A stretch of DNA of 64,000 bases from JALYNX01 sp963780755 (GCA_963780755.1 CAWACX010000002.1:930001-994000), one strand, 5' to 3'; positions 1 to 8,552 are shown, numbered from the stretch's first letter. Translations and numbers: made by a program. The notes: generated by a model not told the origin, from the sequence alone.

Positions 1-215
1 TCATCTATCCCGCCGAGCCGATTCAGGGCCTGTATGCCGTGCCCACTTCCGTGATCCTCTACGGCACGCCGTTCAAGGCGCGAGAGGTCCACTGTCACAA
101 GCTCTCCCCGGCGAAGGTGCGCCGGATCGTGGAGCCATTGGGGCTGGTCGAAACCCATCACGAGTTCAACCTGTGGAAGTCGCCCCAGTTCGTGTCGGTG
201 TTCGAGAAGCCCTAG
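1..215 (+). CDS. C-terminal fragment of an unidentified protein
   Basis: Reading frame 3 is open from the window edge to a TAG at 213-215 and gives about 70 residues that end in VFEKP. The 5' end lies outside the window. Codon use (G/C at third positions) matches the neighbours, so I take it as a real gene end and not a chance frame. I do not recognise a family from this tail. The alternating hydrophobic and charged pattern near the end (KVRRIVEPLGLVETHHEFNL) would fit the last strands of a Rossmann-type enzyme such as a methyltransferase, but that is a guess. It ends 2 bases before the likely start of the RNase H gene. Confidence 0.5.
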   Translation, partial: IYPAEPIQGLYAVPTSVILYGTPFKAREVHCHKLSPAKVRRIVEPLGLVETHHEFNLWKSPQFVSVFEKP

Positions 216-217
216 GA

Positions 218-859
218 GTGTTCACCTGTGAGACCTGCGGCCAGGGGTTCGATGTCCGAGCCGAGGTCCTGGACCGTTATCCGGGCTGGACTCCACGACA
301 GTGCATGGATTGCAAGAACAAGGGCGGCGCTCCAAAAGCCACCCCCCAGACCCGAACCGTGAGTCGCACCAAGAGCCGCGACCTGAACACAGCCGAGGTG
401 CTCGCATCGTTCAAGGATGGCCCGCAGACCGGGGTGTTCACCGACGGGGCTTCCGAGGGCAATCCCGGGCCCGGGGGCTGGGGGGCGGTCCATGTCAGAG
501 ATGGCGAGATCATCGACCAGGCGCACGGGTCGGAACCACACACCACGAACAACAAGATGGAGCTGACGGCCCTCATCGCGGGTCTGCGCATGCTCGGCAT
601 CGACTCCGACGAGGTCGTGTACACCGACTCCCAGCTGATCGTCAACATCGTGACCAATTGGGCGGCAGGCTGGAAAGCGCGGGGGTGGACCAAGAAGAGC
701 TCAGGCCCGATCGCCAACCTGGAACTGGTCAAGGAGGCGTATGCCCTCTACACGGAGAGGCCCAACGTCGACCTCCAGTGGATCCCGGCACACGCCGGCC
801 AGCGCTGGAACGAATATGCCGATGCCCTGGCCACCGCGTACCGCCGGGACGTGTTCTGA
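218..859 (+). CDS. rnhA: Ribonuclease H with N-terminal zinc knuckle
   Basis: Type I ribonuclease H, which cleaves the RNA strand of RNA-DNA hybrids in the cytoplasm. The C-terminal 140 residues carry the full RNase H fold: FTDGASEGNPGPGGWG holds the first catalytic Asp (about residue 76), MELTALIAGL the Glu, YTDSQLIVNIV the second Asp and NEYADALA the last Asp. Before this lies a short Cys module, C4-x2-C7 and C29-x2-C32, likely a zinc knuckle, then a basic linker. I chose the GTG at 218, just after the upstream stop. An in-frame GTG at 173 would overlap the previous gene by 43 bases and adds nothing conserved. The next gene starts 4 bases after the stop, so the two are probably co-transcribed. 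The function is secure; the role of the zinc module is inferred. Confidence 0.9.
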   Translation: MFTCETCGQGFDVRAEVLDRYPGWTPRQCMDCKNKGGAPKATPQTRTVSRTKSRDLNTAEVLASFKDGPQTGVFTDGASEGNPGPGGWGAVHVRDGEIIDQAHGSEPHTTNNKMELTALIAGLRMLGIDSDEVVYTDSQLIVNIVTNWAAGWKARGWTKKSSGPIANLELVKEAYALYTERPNVDLQWIPAHAGQRWNEYADALATAYRRDVF

Positions 860-863
860 GTTG

Positions 864-1859
864 GTGACCGCGGCTCAGGTCCGCGCCTGGGGCAAGCACG
901 CCCATGGCTCCCCGTTGTATGCCCATCTCGTCGAGGTGATCGCCGCCGAGGAGGGCCTGATGAGGATCCTCAATCGGATCGAGCACCTTCCCCAGATCAA
1001 CATGCTCCTGGCAGCAGTTCAGCACCTCCTGTTCGAAGGGGTCGGGCCCGAGCTGGCCTCGTACTACCGATCGCTAACCCCGGCGCCGCTACCGGCGGAT
1101 CAGGTGGACATTGCCTTCCGTGAGTTCGTGGTGGTCCATGAGGCGGAGATCGTCGAAATCGGGAACACACGGTTCACACAGACCAACGAGTGCCGGCGAT
1201 GTGTCGCCCTTCTGCCGTTGGTGATGACCGCGCCCTTCACCCGATTCCACCTGATCGACATCGGGGCCAGCGCCGGTCTCAATCTGGCGCTCGACCTCTA
1301 TCACTACCAGTGGGGTGAGGTCGAGTGGGGTCCGGAGTCGAGCGTGACTCTGGAGGCTGAGAATCGGGGCGACAGTTTGGCCCTCCACGAGATCGAGGTG
1401 CTGAGTCGCACCGGCTTGGACCTGGACCCGATCGAGCCCACCGACGCCGAGGGAAGAAGCTGGCTCGACGCCTTGGTCTGGCCGGAGCTGGTGGAGCGCC
1501 GCCAACGACTTCGGGATGCCCTCGACCTGATCGCAGGTACCGACGTGCGACTCGTCGCAGGCGATGCACTCGAGACTCTGCCCGAGATCCTGGCCGATCT
1601 GCCGCCCGGGGAGCCGGTGGTGGTGATGGACTCGTTTTCCCTCAACCAGCTCTCCGTAGCGGGGCGACGGCAGATCGAGCTGATCGCAGAGGAGGCCCGC
1701 TCCACGCGTGAGGTGTTCCGGGTCTCGATGGAGTTGCTCGATGTCGAAGACGACTGGGCGCGGCTGGCGGTTGCTCGCGGACCGCAGCTGATCGAGGTCG
1801 GCCAAGCGCACCCGCACGGGGAGTGGGTCGAGATAAGGCCAGACTCGGCGACGGCCTAG
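864..1859 (+). CDS. DUF2332 family protein
   Basis: A protein of about 331 residues matching the DUF2332 family, which is common in Actinobacteria and has no assigned biochemical role. Visible family features are the N-terminal SPLYAHLVEVIA segment, LLAAVQHLLFEG, the TQTNECRRCVALLP stretch, and a glycine-rich HLIDIGASAGLNLALD motif that resembles the SAM-binding loop of a class I methyltransferase. The middle (VRLVAGDALETLPEIL) and VVVMDSFSLNQLS also fit a Rossmann fold. The start is the GTG at 864 (or TTG at 861), directly after the RNase H stop. It ends tail to tail with the SDR gene, with a 4-base overlap. Methyltransferase activity is an inference from the glycine loop alone. Confidence 0.8.
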   Translation: MTAAQVRAWGKHAHGSPLYAHLVEVIAAEEGLMRILNRIEHLPQINMLLAAVQHLLFEGVGPELASYYRSLTPAPLPADQVDIAFREFVVVHEAEIVEIGNTRFTQTNECRRCVALLPLVMTAPFTRFHLIDIGASAGLNLALDLYHYQWGEVEWGPESSVTLEAENRGDSLALHEIEVLSRTGLDLDPIEPTDAEGRSWLDALVWPELVERRQRLRDALDLIAGTDVRLVAGDALETLPEILADLPPGEPVVVMDSFSLNQLSVAGRRQIELIAEEARSTREVFRVSMELLDVEDDWARLAVARGPQLIEVGQAHPHGEWVEIRPDSATA

Positions 1860-2560
1860 GCCCGGCCGTAGACCGGGATCGATGCCCCGTTCATCACTCC
1901 GGAGTCGTCGCTGAGCAGGAAGTGGGCCACGGCCGCGATCTCGTCGGGCGTCGGCCAGTTCACGTAGTCGGCATAGGGAAGCGACTGGCGGGTCGCCGGT
2001 GTGTCGATCACCGATGGCATCAACACGTTTGCGGTGACCCCGGTCCCATCGAGCTCTTGGGCCAGGGACTTGGTGAGGGCGACCACCCCGGCCTTGGCGA
2101 TGTTGAACGCGGCCTGGCCGGTGGGGTAGTCGACGGCCGCCCTGCTCCCCACCAGGACGATCCGGCCCCATCCGGCCTCACGGAGGTAGGGCACGGCGGC
2201 CCGAACCGAATAGAAGGAGGAGCGCAGGTTGAGGTCGATCATGCGCTCGAAGCGAACGTCGTCGGTCTCTTCGACGTCCCGACCCCCGGCCCATCCCCCG
2301 ACGAGCGCGACCAGGCCGTGAATCGCCCCCCATTGGTCGGCGACACCCTTCATCAGGCTGTTCACCGCTTCGGCGTTGGTGGCATCGACCCGCAGCAGCT
2401 GGAGTTGGTCTTCATCGAAGTCGAACTCCTCCTCGAAGCGAGTCGCCTCATCGGGCATCAGGTAGGTGACCACGAGGCGGTAGTCCTCGAAGATGAGGCG
2501 GCGTACCAGGGCCGTTCCCAAGCCCCCGGTGCCACCGGTGATCACGACTGTCTTTTCCAA
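1856..2560 (-). CDS. Short-chain dehydrogenase/reductase, catalytic Tyr replaced by Phe
   Basis: A classical-length SDR (234 aa). The NAD(P)-binding motif TGGTGGLG lies at residues 8-15, NLRSSF at 111-116, and the active-site Ser at about 139 in VLVGSRAA. The usual YxxxK reads FNIAK: Phe152 stands where the catalytic Tyr is expected, with Lys156 retained. The codon at 2105-2107 is TTC on the coding strand, so this is not a frame error. Tyr145 lies seven residues earlier and could in principle matter. The start is a TTG at 2560 preceded by AGGAAG. Without the Tyr, normal carbonyl reduction is doubtful, and the protein may bind ligand or use another acid. The substrate is unknown. Confidence 0.85.
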   Translation of the reverse strand: MEKTVVITGGTGGLGTALVRRLIFEDYRLVVTYLMPDEATRFEEEFDFDEDQLQLLRVDATNAEAVNSLMKGVADQWGAIHGLVALVGGWAGGRDVEETDDVRFERMIDLNLRSSFYSVRAAVPYLREAGWGRIVLVGSRAAVDYPTGQAAFNIAKAGVVALTKSLAQELDGTGVTANVLMPSVIDTPATRQSLPYADYVNWPTPDEIAAVAHFLLSDDSGVMNGASIPVYGRA

Positions 2561-2619
2561 GGCGCTTCCTGAGTTGTAGACACTGTCACTCTACGTTGCG
2601 CCTGAGACTGCGCCAGGCC

Positions 2620-3213
2620 TCAGTCGATCAAGGAATTGATCCATCCACCTCGCCGGTGTCTTCGCGCCGACTCCAGGTCGGAGGGGGTGTCGAGATCGTG
2701 GAAGAGCCCGACGCGGGCCACCACCTGCGCACGCGGGAGCTGAAAAAGATGCCGGCGAAAGCTGGCGACCCCGTACTGGAACACCGGGGGATCGCTGGTG
2801 GCCCCTAAGGCCGAAGTCCCGCCGTCCGAGGATGGGGCCACCACGGCGGGGGCGCCTTCCATCGCTGTCAGGAGAGCGGAAACATCTGGGGCGAGGAGCA
2901 GGGGGAGGTCGGCGTGGATCACGATCCAGGTCAGTGATCGCTCCCGGCACCACTCGACTCCGATTCGGGCCGCCCCGTTCAGGCCGGTCCCGGAGTCATG
3001 TGCGATCTGAAACCCATGTCCCAGAGCCCAGGAACTGACGTCGTCGTCTCCGGCGACGATCAGGGGCTCCATCCCGGCATCGACGGTGACCTGGGCGGTC
3101 CTGGTGGCGAGCGCCCTGCCCAGATCGGCGCGGGCTTTCAGGTCCAGGGTCTCGGCAAGGCGGCCCTTGCCCAGGGAGAATTGTTTGACAGGGATTACGG
3201 CTATCCCGGGCAT
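2620..3213 (-). CDS. cofC: 2-phospho-L-lactate (phosphoenolpyruvate) guanylyltransferase
   Basis: CofC/FbiD family nucleotidyltransferase of coenzyme F420 synthesis. It activates 2-phospholactate, or phosphoenolpyruvate in mycobacteria, with GTP before transfer to the deazaflavin Fo. The N-terminus IAVIPVKQFSLGKGRLA carries the family's conserved VPVK..xxGKxRL signature. The central WIVIHADLPLL corresponds to the metal-binding DLPLL motif, and VVAPSSDGGTSALG is the substrate loop. Its length (197 aa) is typical. It follows the uspA stop by 19 bases in the same direction. An F420-type LLM oxidoreductase at 46171-47187 supports use of F420 by this organism. The other F420 genes (cofD, cofE, fbiC) are not in the window. 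Confidence 0.88.
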   Translation of the reverse strand: MPGIAVIPVKQFSLGKGRLAETLDLKARADLGRALATRTAQVTVDAGMEPLIVAGDDDVSSWALGHGFQIAHDSGTGLNGAARIGVEWCRERSLTWIVIHADLPLLLAPDVSALLTAMEGAPAVVAPSSDGGTSALGATSDPPVFQYGVASFRRHLFQLPRAQVVARVGLFHDLDTPSDLESARRHRRGGWINSLID

Positions 3214-3232
3214 CCGGCGTCTCGCCTAACTG

Positions 3233-3679
3233 TCAGGCGTCAGGGACGACGAGGACCGGGATCGGCGACTGATGACAGAGTCGGTCGGCGACCGAGCCCA
3301 GCATGACCCGCTCCGCCAGACCGGCGCCACGTCGGCCGATGACGATCACACCGGCCTGGTTGGCCTCGGCGACGGCGATCAGCCGCGAGTGTGGGTCGCC
3401 GAGCTCTTCGACTGTCTCATAGTCGACACCCTCGAGGTCGAGAGATGCCTCCAATTCATTGAGGATCTCCGACTGGCCTTCGGCGAGCGCCGTGGACAGG
3501 GCCTCCGGCGAGGGAGGTGCCCCGCCCAGCCCCCACCACCCCTCCGGGGTCCGCACTACGAGCACGAGATAGAGCGTTCCCTTCCAGAGCCGGGCCAGGG
3601 CGACCCCGTGTTCCGCGGCAAGACGGCTGGTCTCAGAGCCGTCGACTCCGACGACTATCGATTGGGGTTGCCAGTTCAT
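3233..3679 (-). CDS. Universal stress protein (UspA family)
   Basis: Single-domain Usp protein of 148 residues. It begins SIVVGVDGSETSRLAAEHG, the conserved first strand and loop, and ends with VIVIGRRGAG, then GSVADRLCHQSPIPVLVVPDA. The G-x2-G-x9-G(S/T) ATP-binding signature is present in part, so nucleotide binding is plausible but not certain. The start is fixed by a strong ribosome binding site: AGGAGG (complement of 3687-3692) sits 7 bases before the ATG at 3679. An upstream in-frame start at 3700 would skip it. The downstream neighbour on the same strand is cofC. Usp proteins respond to stress or starvation; the specific role here is unknown. Confidence 0.88.
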   Translation of the reverse strand: MNWQPQSIVVGVDGSETSRLAAEHGVALARLWKGTLYLVLVVRTPEGWWGLGGAPPSPEALSTALAEGQSEILNELEASLDLEGVDYETVEELGDPHSRLIAVAEANQAGVIVIGRRGAGLAERVMLGSVADRLCHQSPIPVLVVPDA

Positions 3680-3743
3680 CGATTTACCTCCTGCGCACAA
3701 CTTAGGCGATACGGCCTACGCCACAGAAGCCGCCAGCCGCTGG

Positions 3744-4202
3744 TCACTGCAGTGCCAGACGGAGGAGGTGACCCGCGGCGAGCCCGTAGAGCCCGGCGAC
3801 GAGGTCGTCGGCGGTGATCCCCCAGGCGCCGGGCAGGCCCTCGGCCTGACTCACCCCGGTGACCCTGCTCTTGGCGATGTCCGCTATCCGGAAGACGACG
3901 AACGCCAGGATCGCCGGCCAGCCCAGGAGCCCGATGGTGGCGAGAAAGGTGCCCGCCGCCTCATCGATCACGATCCAGCTCGCGTCGCCGACCTCGCCAG
4001 CGAGCGACTGCGTCGACCAGATCGCGGCCAGTGTCACCAGCACCGTGGCCACCAATTGGGCCGTCCAGCCGAGGGTGTTGCCGATTCCCAGCGAGAGCAA
4101 AAGGGCGAAGAACGACCCCACCGTCCCCGACCCGGCGTCTGACCCGCGGACGCGGTGCAGGATCAGCCCGGAGCCGAAGAAGGATGCCACCACCCGATGC
4201 AT
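3744..4202 (-). CDS. pgpA: Phosphatidylglycerophosphatase A family protein
   Basis: Membrane enzyme that dephosphorylates phosphatidylglycerol phosphate in phosphatidylglycerol and cardiolipin synthesis. PgpA signatures are visible: GSGTVGSFFALLL near the N-terminus, DASWIVIDEAAGTFLA, FRIADIAKSRV, and the end motif AWGITADDLVAGLYG. There are three to four hydrophobic helices. The length is about 152 aa. The ATG at 4202 is preferred over an ATG at 4262 because a -10 like TAACCT (complement of 4211-4216) lies 8 bases upstream and the conserved region starts right after. The canonical K-D-P of the second motif is absent (FRIADIAKS), which is a moderate departure. It is divergent from ilvE. Confidence 0.85.
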   Translation of the reverse strand: MHRVVASFFGSGLILHRVRGSDAGSGTVGSFFALLLSLGIGNTLGWTAQLVATVLVTLAAIWSTQSLAGEVGDASWIVIDEAAGTFLATIGLLGWPAILAFVVFRIADIAKSRVTGVSQAEGLPGAWGITADDLVAGLYGLAAGHLLRLALQ

Positions 4203-4210
4203 GCGAGGCG

Positions 4211-4272
4211 AGGTTAGATCGGGGCGGCATTTCCTGATTCGAGATTTCCCCCAGGGCGACATTGGTTAGCCT
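4211..4272. promoter_or_regulatory. Divergent leaderless promoters of pgpA and ilvE
   Basis: Two TANNNT -10 boxes face away from each other. TAACCT on the minus strand (complement of 4211-4216) lies 8 bases before the pgpA ATG at 4202. TAGCCT (4267-4272) lies 6 bases before the ilvE ATG at 4279. No Shine-Dalgarno sequence precedes either start. This spacing puts the transcription start at or next to the start codon, so both mRNAs are predicted to be leaderless. I see no clear -35 boxes. Confidence 0.55.
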
Positions 4273-4278
4273 TTGGTC

Positions 4279-5193
4279 ATGGAACCGGCATCCAAGATAT
4301 GGGTGGACGGCGAATTCGTCGACTGGGACGATGCGAACGTCCACTTCCTCTCTCACGCGCTCCACTACGGCACGGGTGTCTTCGAAGGGATCCGCGCCTA
4401 CAAGACGCCGGAGGGCACCGCCGTATTCCGTCTCCACGATCACATGATCCGGATGCACGCCTCGGCACGTTCTTACGCCATCCCGCTGAAGTGGTCAGAG
4501 GACCAGCTGGATGAGGCATGTCTCGAGTTGCTCCGGGTCAACGAGTTGGAGTCGGCCTACATCCGACCGCTGTCCTTCTACGGAGCAGGCTCGTTTGGGA
4601 TCAATCCGGCGTCGCTTCCGGTCCACACCTTCATGGCCGCCTTCTACCTGGGCAGTTATCTCGGGGAAGAAGGGATCCAGAAGGGGATCACGGCGACGGT
4701 TTCCAGTTGGCGCCGGATCTCCCACACCAGCTTCATCCCCACCGCCAAGGGGAGCGGCCAGTATCTCAACTCCGTGCTGGCCAAGCAGGAGGCGGTCCAA
4801 AACGGGTTCGACGAGGCGATCATGCTCAACGACGGAGGCTCGCTCTCCGAGGGCAGTGGCATGAACCTGTTCACCGTGAGCCGCGGAGTCGTCTTCACGC
4901 CCCCGGTCTCGGCCGGGATCCTCGAGGGGATCACCAGGAACTCTGTCATCGAACTCCTTCAGGGAGAGGGCGTCGAGGTCAGGGAGATGGAACTGGCGAG
5001 GGGGAGCCTCTACGTCGCGGACGAGGTGTTCCTGACCGGGACCGCGGCGGAGGTGACTCCGATCCGGGAGATCGATCGACGAGTGGTCGGTGCCGGAGAG
5101 CCAGGCCCGATCACGCGACGGGCTCAAGAGCTGTTCTCCGATGCCGTCGCCGGGAAGCTGTCGGACTACAGGGACTGGTTGACCTTCATCTGA
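4279..5193 (+). CDS. ilvE: Branched-chain amino acid aminotransferase
   Basis: PLP fold-type IV transaminase for the last step of valine, leucine and isoleucine synthesis. Recognisable parts are KIWVDGEFVDWDDANVHFLSHALHYGTGVFEGIRAY at the N-terminus, then PTAKGSGQYLNSVLAKQEA carrying the PLP-binding Lys, and DEAIMLNDGGSLSEGSGMNLF with the conserved Glu that holds the pyridine nitrogen. LTGTAAEVTPI near the C-terminus is also conserved. The length of 304 residues is normal. The ATG at 4279 fits the -10 box TAGCCT six bases upstream; a TTG two codons earlier is possible but less likely. It overlaps the next small gene by one base (TGATG), so the two should be translationally coupled. Confidence 0.92.
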   Translation: MEPASKIWVDGEFVDWDDANVHFLSHALHYGTGVFEGIRAYKTPEGTAVFRLHDHMIRMHASARSYAIPLKWSEDQLDEACLELLRVNELESAYIRPLSFYGAGSFGINPASLPVHTFMAAFYLGSYLGEEGIQKGITATVSSWRRISHTSFIPTAKGSGQYLNSVLAKQEAVQNGFDEAIMLNDGGSLSEGSGMNLFTVSRGVVFTPPVSAGILEGITRNSVIELLQGEGVEVREMELARGSLYVADEVFLTGTAAEVTPIREIDRRVVGAGEPGPITRRAQELFSDAVAGKLSDYRDWLTFI

Positions 5194-5672
5194 TGGGTCA
5201 ACAGCCCAACCGGGAGATCTCCGAGGAGCACCGGCCCCGGTCCACCCCGGAGACGCCTCCGGCGCGAAGTTGGCGGCCGACCAAGCCAGGGGTGATCACC
5301 CGGCCCGATCAGGTGCCCAAGGGCGGGTCTTTCGGGCAGGCCGGCCCCGACGCCGGCTACGCCTTGCTGCTCCTCTCCTCGGCCGAGCTCCCGGATCCTG
5401 ACCCTGACCTGAGGGCGGTGCTGGCTGCCCTGATGGCTGCCCGCGCCGCGGCCCTGGGCCGGGCTCCGGTGATGGAGGACCTCGAAGTGGCGCTGGTGCT
5501 CTGTGGGTACGGCTTCGAGGCCAATCAGGAGGTGATCGAGCGGCGGGAACGCTGGAAGGCCGCGGTCCCGCATGAGACCAGGCCCGGTCACACCGCAGTG
5601 GCCGAGTCCGATCCCGAACTGATCGTCAACAAGCCCGAGCAGGTCCGCTGGGCACTCAGCCATTCGGACTGA
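5193..5672 (+). CDS. Hypothetical protein coupled to ilvE
   Basis: A 159-residue protein whose ATG overlaps the ilvE stop by one base. The first 50 residues are Pro/Arg/Gly rich and probably disordered. The rest, from SFGQAGPDAGYALLLLSSAEL, is helical and contains VLAALMAARAAALGRAPVMEDLEVALVLCGYG and an Arg/Glu-rich helix. No signal peptide or convincing membrane segment is seen. I do not recognise a named family. The tight coupling to ilvE suggests co-expression, but a role in amino acid synthesis is only a context guess. Codon use is like that of its neighbours. Confidence 0.7.
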   Translation: MGQQPNREISEEHRPRSTPETPPARSWRPTKPGVITRPDQVPKGGSFGQAGPDAGYALLLLSSAELPDPDPDLRAVLAALMAARAAALGRAPVMEDLEVALVLCGYGFEANQEVIERRERWKAAVPHETRPGHTAVAESDPELIVNKPEQVRWALSHSD

Positions 5673-5715
5673 CCTTCAGAAGTCCCGGGCTGCTCTCGGC
5701 TAGCGTCCCTCGGCC

Positions 5716-6476
5716 ATGAAGATCGTTCGGGTCAAGGCCGGAGACGACATTGCCTACGGGGTCGCCGACAGCGAAGGCGTCCTGATCTATCGGGGCACTC
5801 CGTTCGTGGCTTGGGAGCCGACCGAGACGGTCGTCCCCTGGGAGAACGCCCAACTCCTGGCGCCGGTCATCCCCACCAAGGTGGTGGCAATTGGGCGCAA
5901 CTACGTCGATCACGCCGCCGAGTTGGGCAACGACGTTCCTGAGGAGCCCCTGATGTTCCTCAAGCCGGCGACCGCCGTCATCGGGCCCGACGCCGCAGTG
6001 GTCCTCCCCGCGATCAGCAACGAGGTGCACCACGAGGCCGAGCTGGCTGCGGTGGTGGGCCGGGTTGCCCGCAATGTGAAAGCCGAAGACGCCTCCCAAT
6101 ACCTTCTCGGATACACCGCCGCCAACGACGTCTCGGCGCGTGACCTTCAGATGCGTGACGGGCAGTGGGCCCGGGCGAAGGGGTTCGACACGTTCTGCCC
6201 CTTGGGACCTGCCATCGAGACCGAGCTCGACCCTCTCGAGCGCCTGGCTGTCATCTGCCGGGTCAATGGCGAGGTCCGCCAGGCCGGATTCACCTCCGAC
6301 ATGGTGTTCGGTGTGGCCGAGATCATCGAATTCGTCACCACGGTCATGACTTGCTCCCTGGTGACGTGGTCCTCACCGGGACACCCGCCGGGGTGGGCAA
6401 GGTCGTATCGGGGGACAGGATGGAAGTCGAGATCGACGGGATCGGGACACTCTCCAACCCGGTCGTCAGCAGGTGA
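5716..6476 (+). pseudogene. Fumarylacetoacetate hydrolase family protein, frameshifted
   Basis: FAH-fold hydrolase or isomerase acting on beta-diketo acids in aromatic catabolism. The N-terminal part (VVAIGRNYVDHAAELG, PLMFLKPATAVIGP, VHHEAELAAVVGR, GYTAANDVSARDLQ) is intact up to FVTTVMT at about 6350. Homology then continues in another frame as LLPGDVVLTGTPAGVGKV and ends at the TGA at 6474-6476. Restoring one base (atgacttgctc to atgaccttgctc) repairs the frame, so this is a one-base deletion near 6350. The full span is normal (about 253 aa). A -10 like TAGCGT (5701-5706) lies 9 bases before the ATG. The stop overlaps the gltX GTG. It is probably a working gene with a sequence error. Confidence 0.8.
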
Positions 6477-7895
6477 GCGTCCGGCTCCGGATCGCCCCCT
6501 CGCCGACGGGTCACCTCCACGTGGGCACCGCCCGCGCAGCCTTGTTCAACTGGCTCTACGCACGGCACTGCGACGGGGTGTTCATCGTCCGCATCGACGA
6601 CACCGATCAGGAGAGATCCACCCCCGAGTTCGAAGAAGAGATCCTGACCTCCCTCCACTGGCTCGGTCTGGAATGGGACGAGGGAGTCGGGGTTGGCGGG
6701 CCGCACGGGAGCTACCGCCAGTCGGATCGGTACGCGCGATATCGGGAGGCGGCCGCCGAATTGGTGGCTTCCGGGGCCGCCTACTACGACAACCGAGCTC
6801 CGGAGGAGCTGGAAGAATTGAGGCGGAGCGCCCAATCCGAGGGCTTGCACCCCGGTCATTACATCCGACGACCCGACCAATCGGGCCAGGAAGGGGCGAT
6901 CCGGCTCTCGATACCTCAGGATGCGGCAGTCTCCTTCGATGACCTGGTGCGAGGGACGGTGAGCTTCGAGCCCCGGGACCTCGACGACTTCGTCATCCTC
7001 CGCTCCGACGGCACCCCGACCTATCACCTCGCCTCGACCGTGGACGACGTCGACTACGAGATAACCCATGTCGCCAGAGGCGAAGACCTGCTCCCTTCCA
7101 CCCCGAAGCACATCCTGCTCACCCGGGCCTTGGGCGCCGAAGAGGCCACCTATGCCCACCTTCCCCTCCTCTTCGGGACAGACGGGAAGAAGCTGTCGAA
7201 ACGCTTCGAAGCGACTTCGCTGTCGGTGTATCGGGACGAGGGCTACCTCCCGGACGCCGTCTTCAATTACCTCTCGCTGCTGGGCTGGTCGCTCGACGCC
7301 GAGACCACGATCTTCTCCAGGGATCAGGCGGTCGCCGCCTTCGACCTGGATCGATGTGTCCAAGAACCCGGCAGTGTTCGACCCCGAGAAGCTGGCCTGG
7401 ATGAACGGCGAGTACATCAGGGCGCTCCCCTCGGATCAGTTCGTCGAGCTCAGCCGACCCCACGTCGAGGCGGCAGCCGGTCGGGCCCTGGGTCCCGAGG
7501 ACTGGCAGCGATATGAAGCGCTGGCACCCCTGGTGCAGGAGCGATCGAAGGTGCTTCCCGAGGCCGGTGACCAGGTGCGCTTCCTCTTCGACGATGTCGA
7601 ATACGACCCCGGGTCGTGGGAAAAGGTGATGACCAAGGATGGAGTTGGCGGGGTCCTCGACTCGGCTGTCCGCCGCTTGGAGTCGGTCGAGCCTTGGGAT
7701 CCGGGTGTCATCGAGGAGTCATTGCGGTCGATGCTGGAGGAGCTCGGGTTGGGCGCTGCCAAGGGGCTGCAGCCGATCCGGGTGGCGATCACCGGATCCT
7801 CGGTCAGCCCACCGCTCTTCGAGTCCCTGGCTGTGCTTGGGAAAGAGACCAGCCTGGATCGGCTTCGCCGGGCGTCGGCGAGGTTGTCGGCTTAG
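6473..7895 (+). pseudogene. gltX: Glutamyl-tRNA synthetase, frameshifted
   Basis: Class I aminoacyl-tRNA synthetase that charges tRNA-Glu. RIAPSPTGHLHVGTARAALFNWL holds the HIGH-type motif (HVGT). DGKKLSKRFEATS holds the KMSKS-type motif (KLSKR). The frame breaks near 7355: a read of gatcgatgtgtcc instead of gatcgagtgtcc inserts one base. Homology continues in the other frame as VSKNPAVFDPEKLAWMNGEYIRALP through the anticodon-binding domain to ASARLSA at 7895. The total of about 474 residues is normal for GltX. As the only GluRS seen here, it should be essential, so a true disruption is unlikely. A tRNA-Glu gene starts 47 bases downstream. The GTG start overlaps the upstream stop. Confidence 0.9.
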
Positions 7896-7941
7896 GGCAC
7901 CTCGGGTAGCGAGGTCCGCTCCTGTAACCTCATCTCCTCCG

Positions 7942-8014
7942 GGTCCCGTCGTCCAGAGGCCTAGGACGCCGGCCTTTCAAGCCGGAAACGCCGGTTCGAA
8001 TCCGGTCGGGACTA
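7942..8014 (+). tRNA. tRNA-Glu (anticodon UUC)
   Basis: A complete cloverleaf can be drawn by hand. The acceptor stem GGTCCCG pairs with CGGGACT (one G-U pair). The D-arm contains AGAGGCCTAGGAC. The anticodon stem CCGGC/GCCGG encloses the loop CTTTCAA with anticodon TTC (7976-7978), which reads GAA and GAG. The T-arm GCCGG-TTCGAAT-CCGGT is canonical. The discriminator base is A at 8014, and CCA is not encoded. Its position right after gltX is notable but common chance cannot be excluded. Confidence 0.93.
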
Positions 8015-8023
8015 CCCAGGAAA

Positions 8024-8552
8024 ATGTCCAACCAATCCGTCCTCGTCCTCAGCAACTTCTTCGGCATTCTGGCGGTTCATCTGCCTCGTGGCCTCTGCCG
8101 GCCTGCTCGTCTACCGACTGGTCAAGGGCCCGGAGGCGGCTGCCCTCCTCGGCGGCAATGCCGTCTGGCTGGCATGGGCCGTGGCCTTGGTGGCCACCGT
8201 CGGCTCCCTCATCTACTCCGAGGTGATCCACTTCGTCCCCTGTCGACTCTGCTGGTTCCAACGAATCGCGATGTACCCGCTCGCCGTGATCCTGTTGGTG
8301 GGAGCCATTCGCAAAGAGGCCGCGGTCAAGTATTACGGACTGCCGTTCGCACTGATCGGCCTCGCCGTCTCCGTCTATCACAACCTGGTGCAGCTCTTCC
8401 CCAGCATGGAGGGTGGCGCCTGTGATCCCTTGAATCCTTGCTCGGCGAAGAGCATCTCGGTCTTCGGATTCATGGACCTGCCGTTTATGGCCGGCGCCGG
8501 GTTTATCGTTATCGCCGTCTTGCTCGCCTTCTACACGAAAGCCACGGAATGA
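8024..8552 (+). pseudogene. DsbB/BdbC-like disulfide bond formation protein, frameshifted
   Basis: Polytopic membrane thiol oxidoreductase that passes electrons from a periplasmic or extracellular oxidase to quinone. Four membrane helices and two Cys pairs are visible: VPCRLCWFQR and GACDPLNPCSAKS. The reading frame from ATG 8024 (MSNQSVLVLSNFFGILA) shifts at about 8071, where one extra G changes ctggcgttcatc to ctggcggttcatc. The rest (FICLVASAGLLVYRLVKG onward) is intact to the TGA at 8550-8552. A GTG at 8088 would remove the first helix, so I favour a sequence error. Its stop overlaps the ATG of the thioredoxin-like gene (ATGA), as in bdbC-bdbD pairs. Confidence 0.82.

Noticed and set aside
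1089..2171. Minus-strand open frame of 360 codons opposite the DUF2332 gene
   Set aside because: Low-complexity Arg/Gly/Pro composition, no domain, and it is antisense to a clear family member; it also overlaps the SDR gene.
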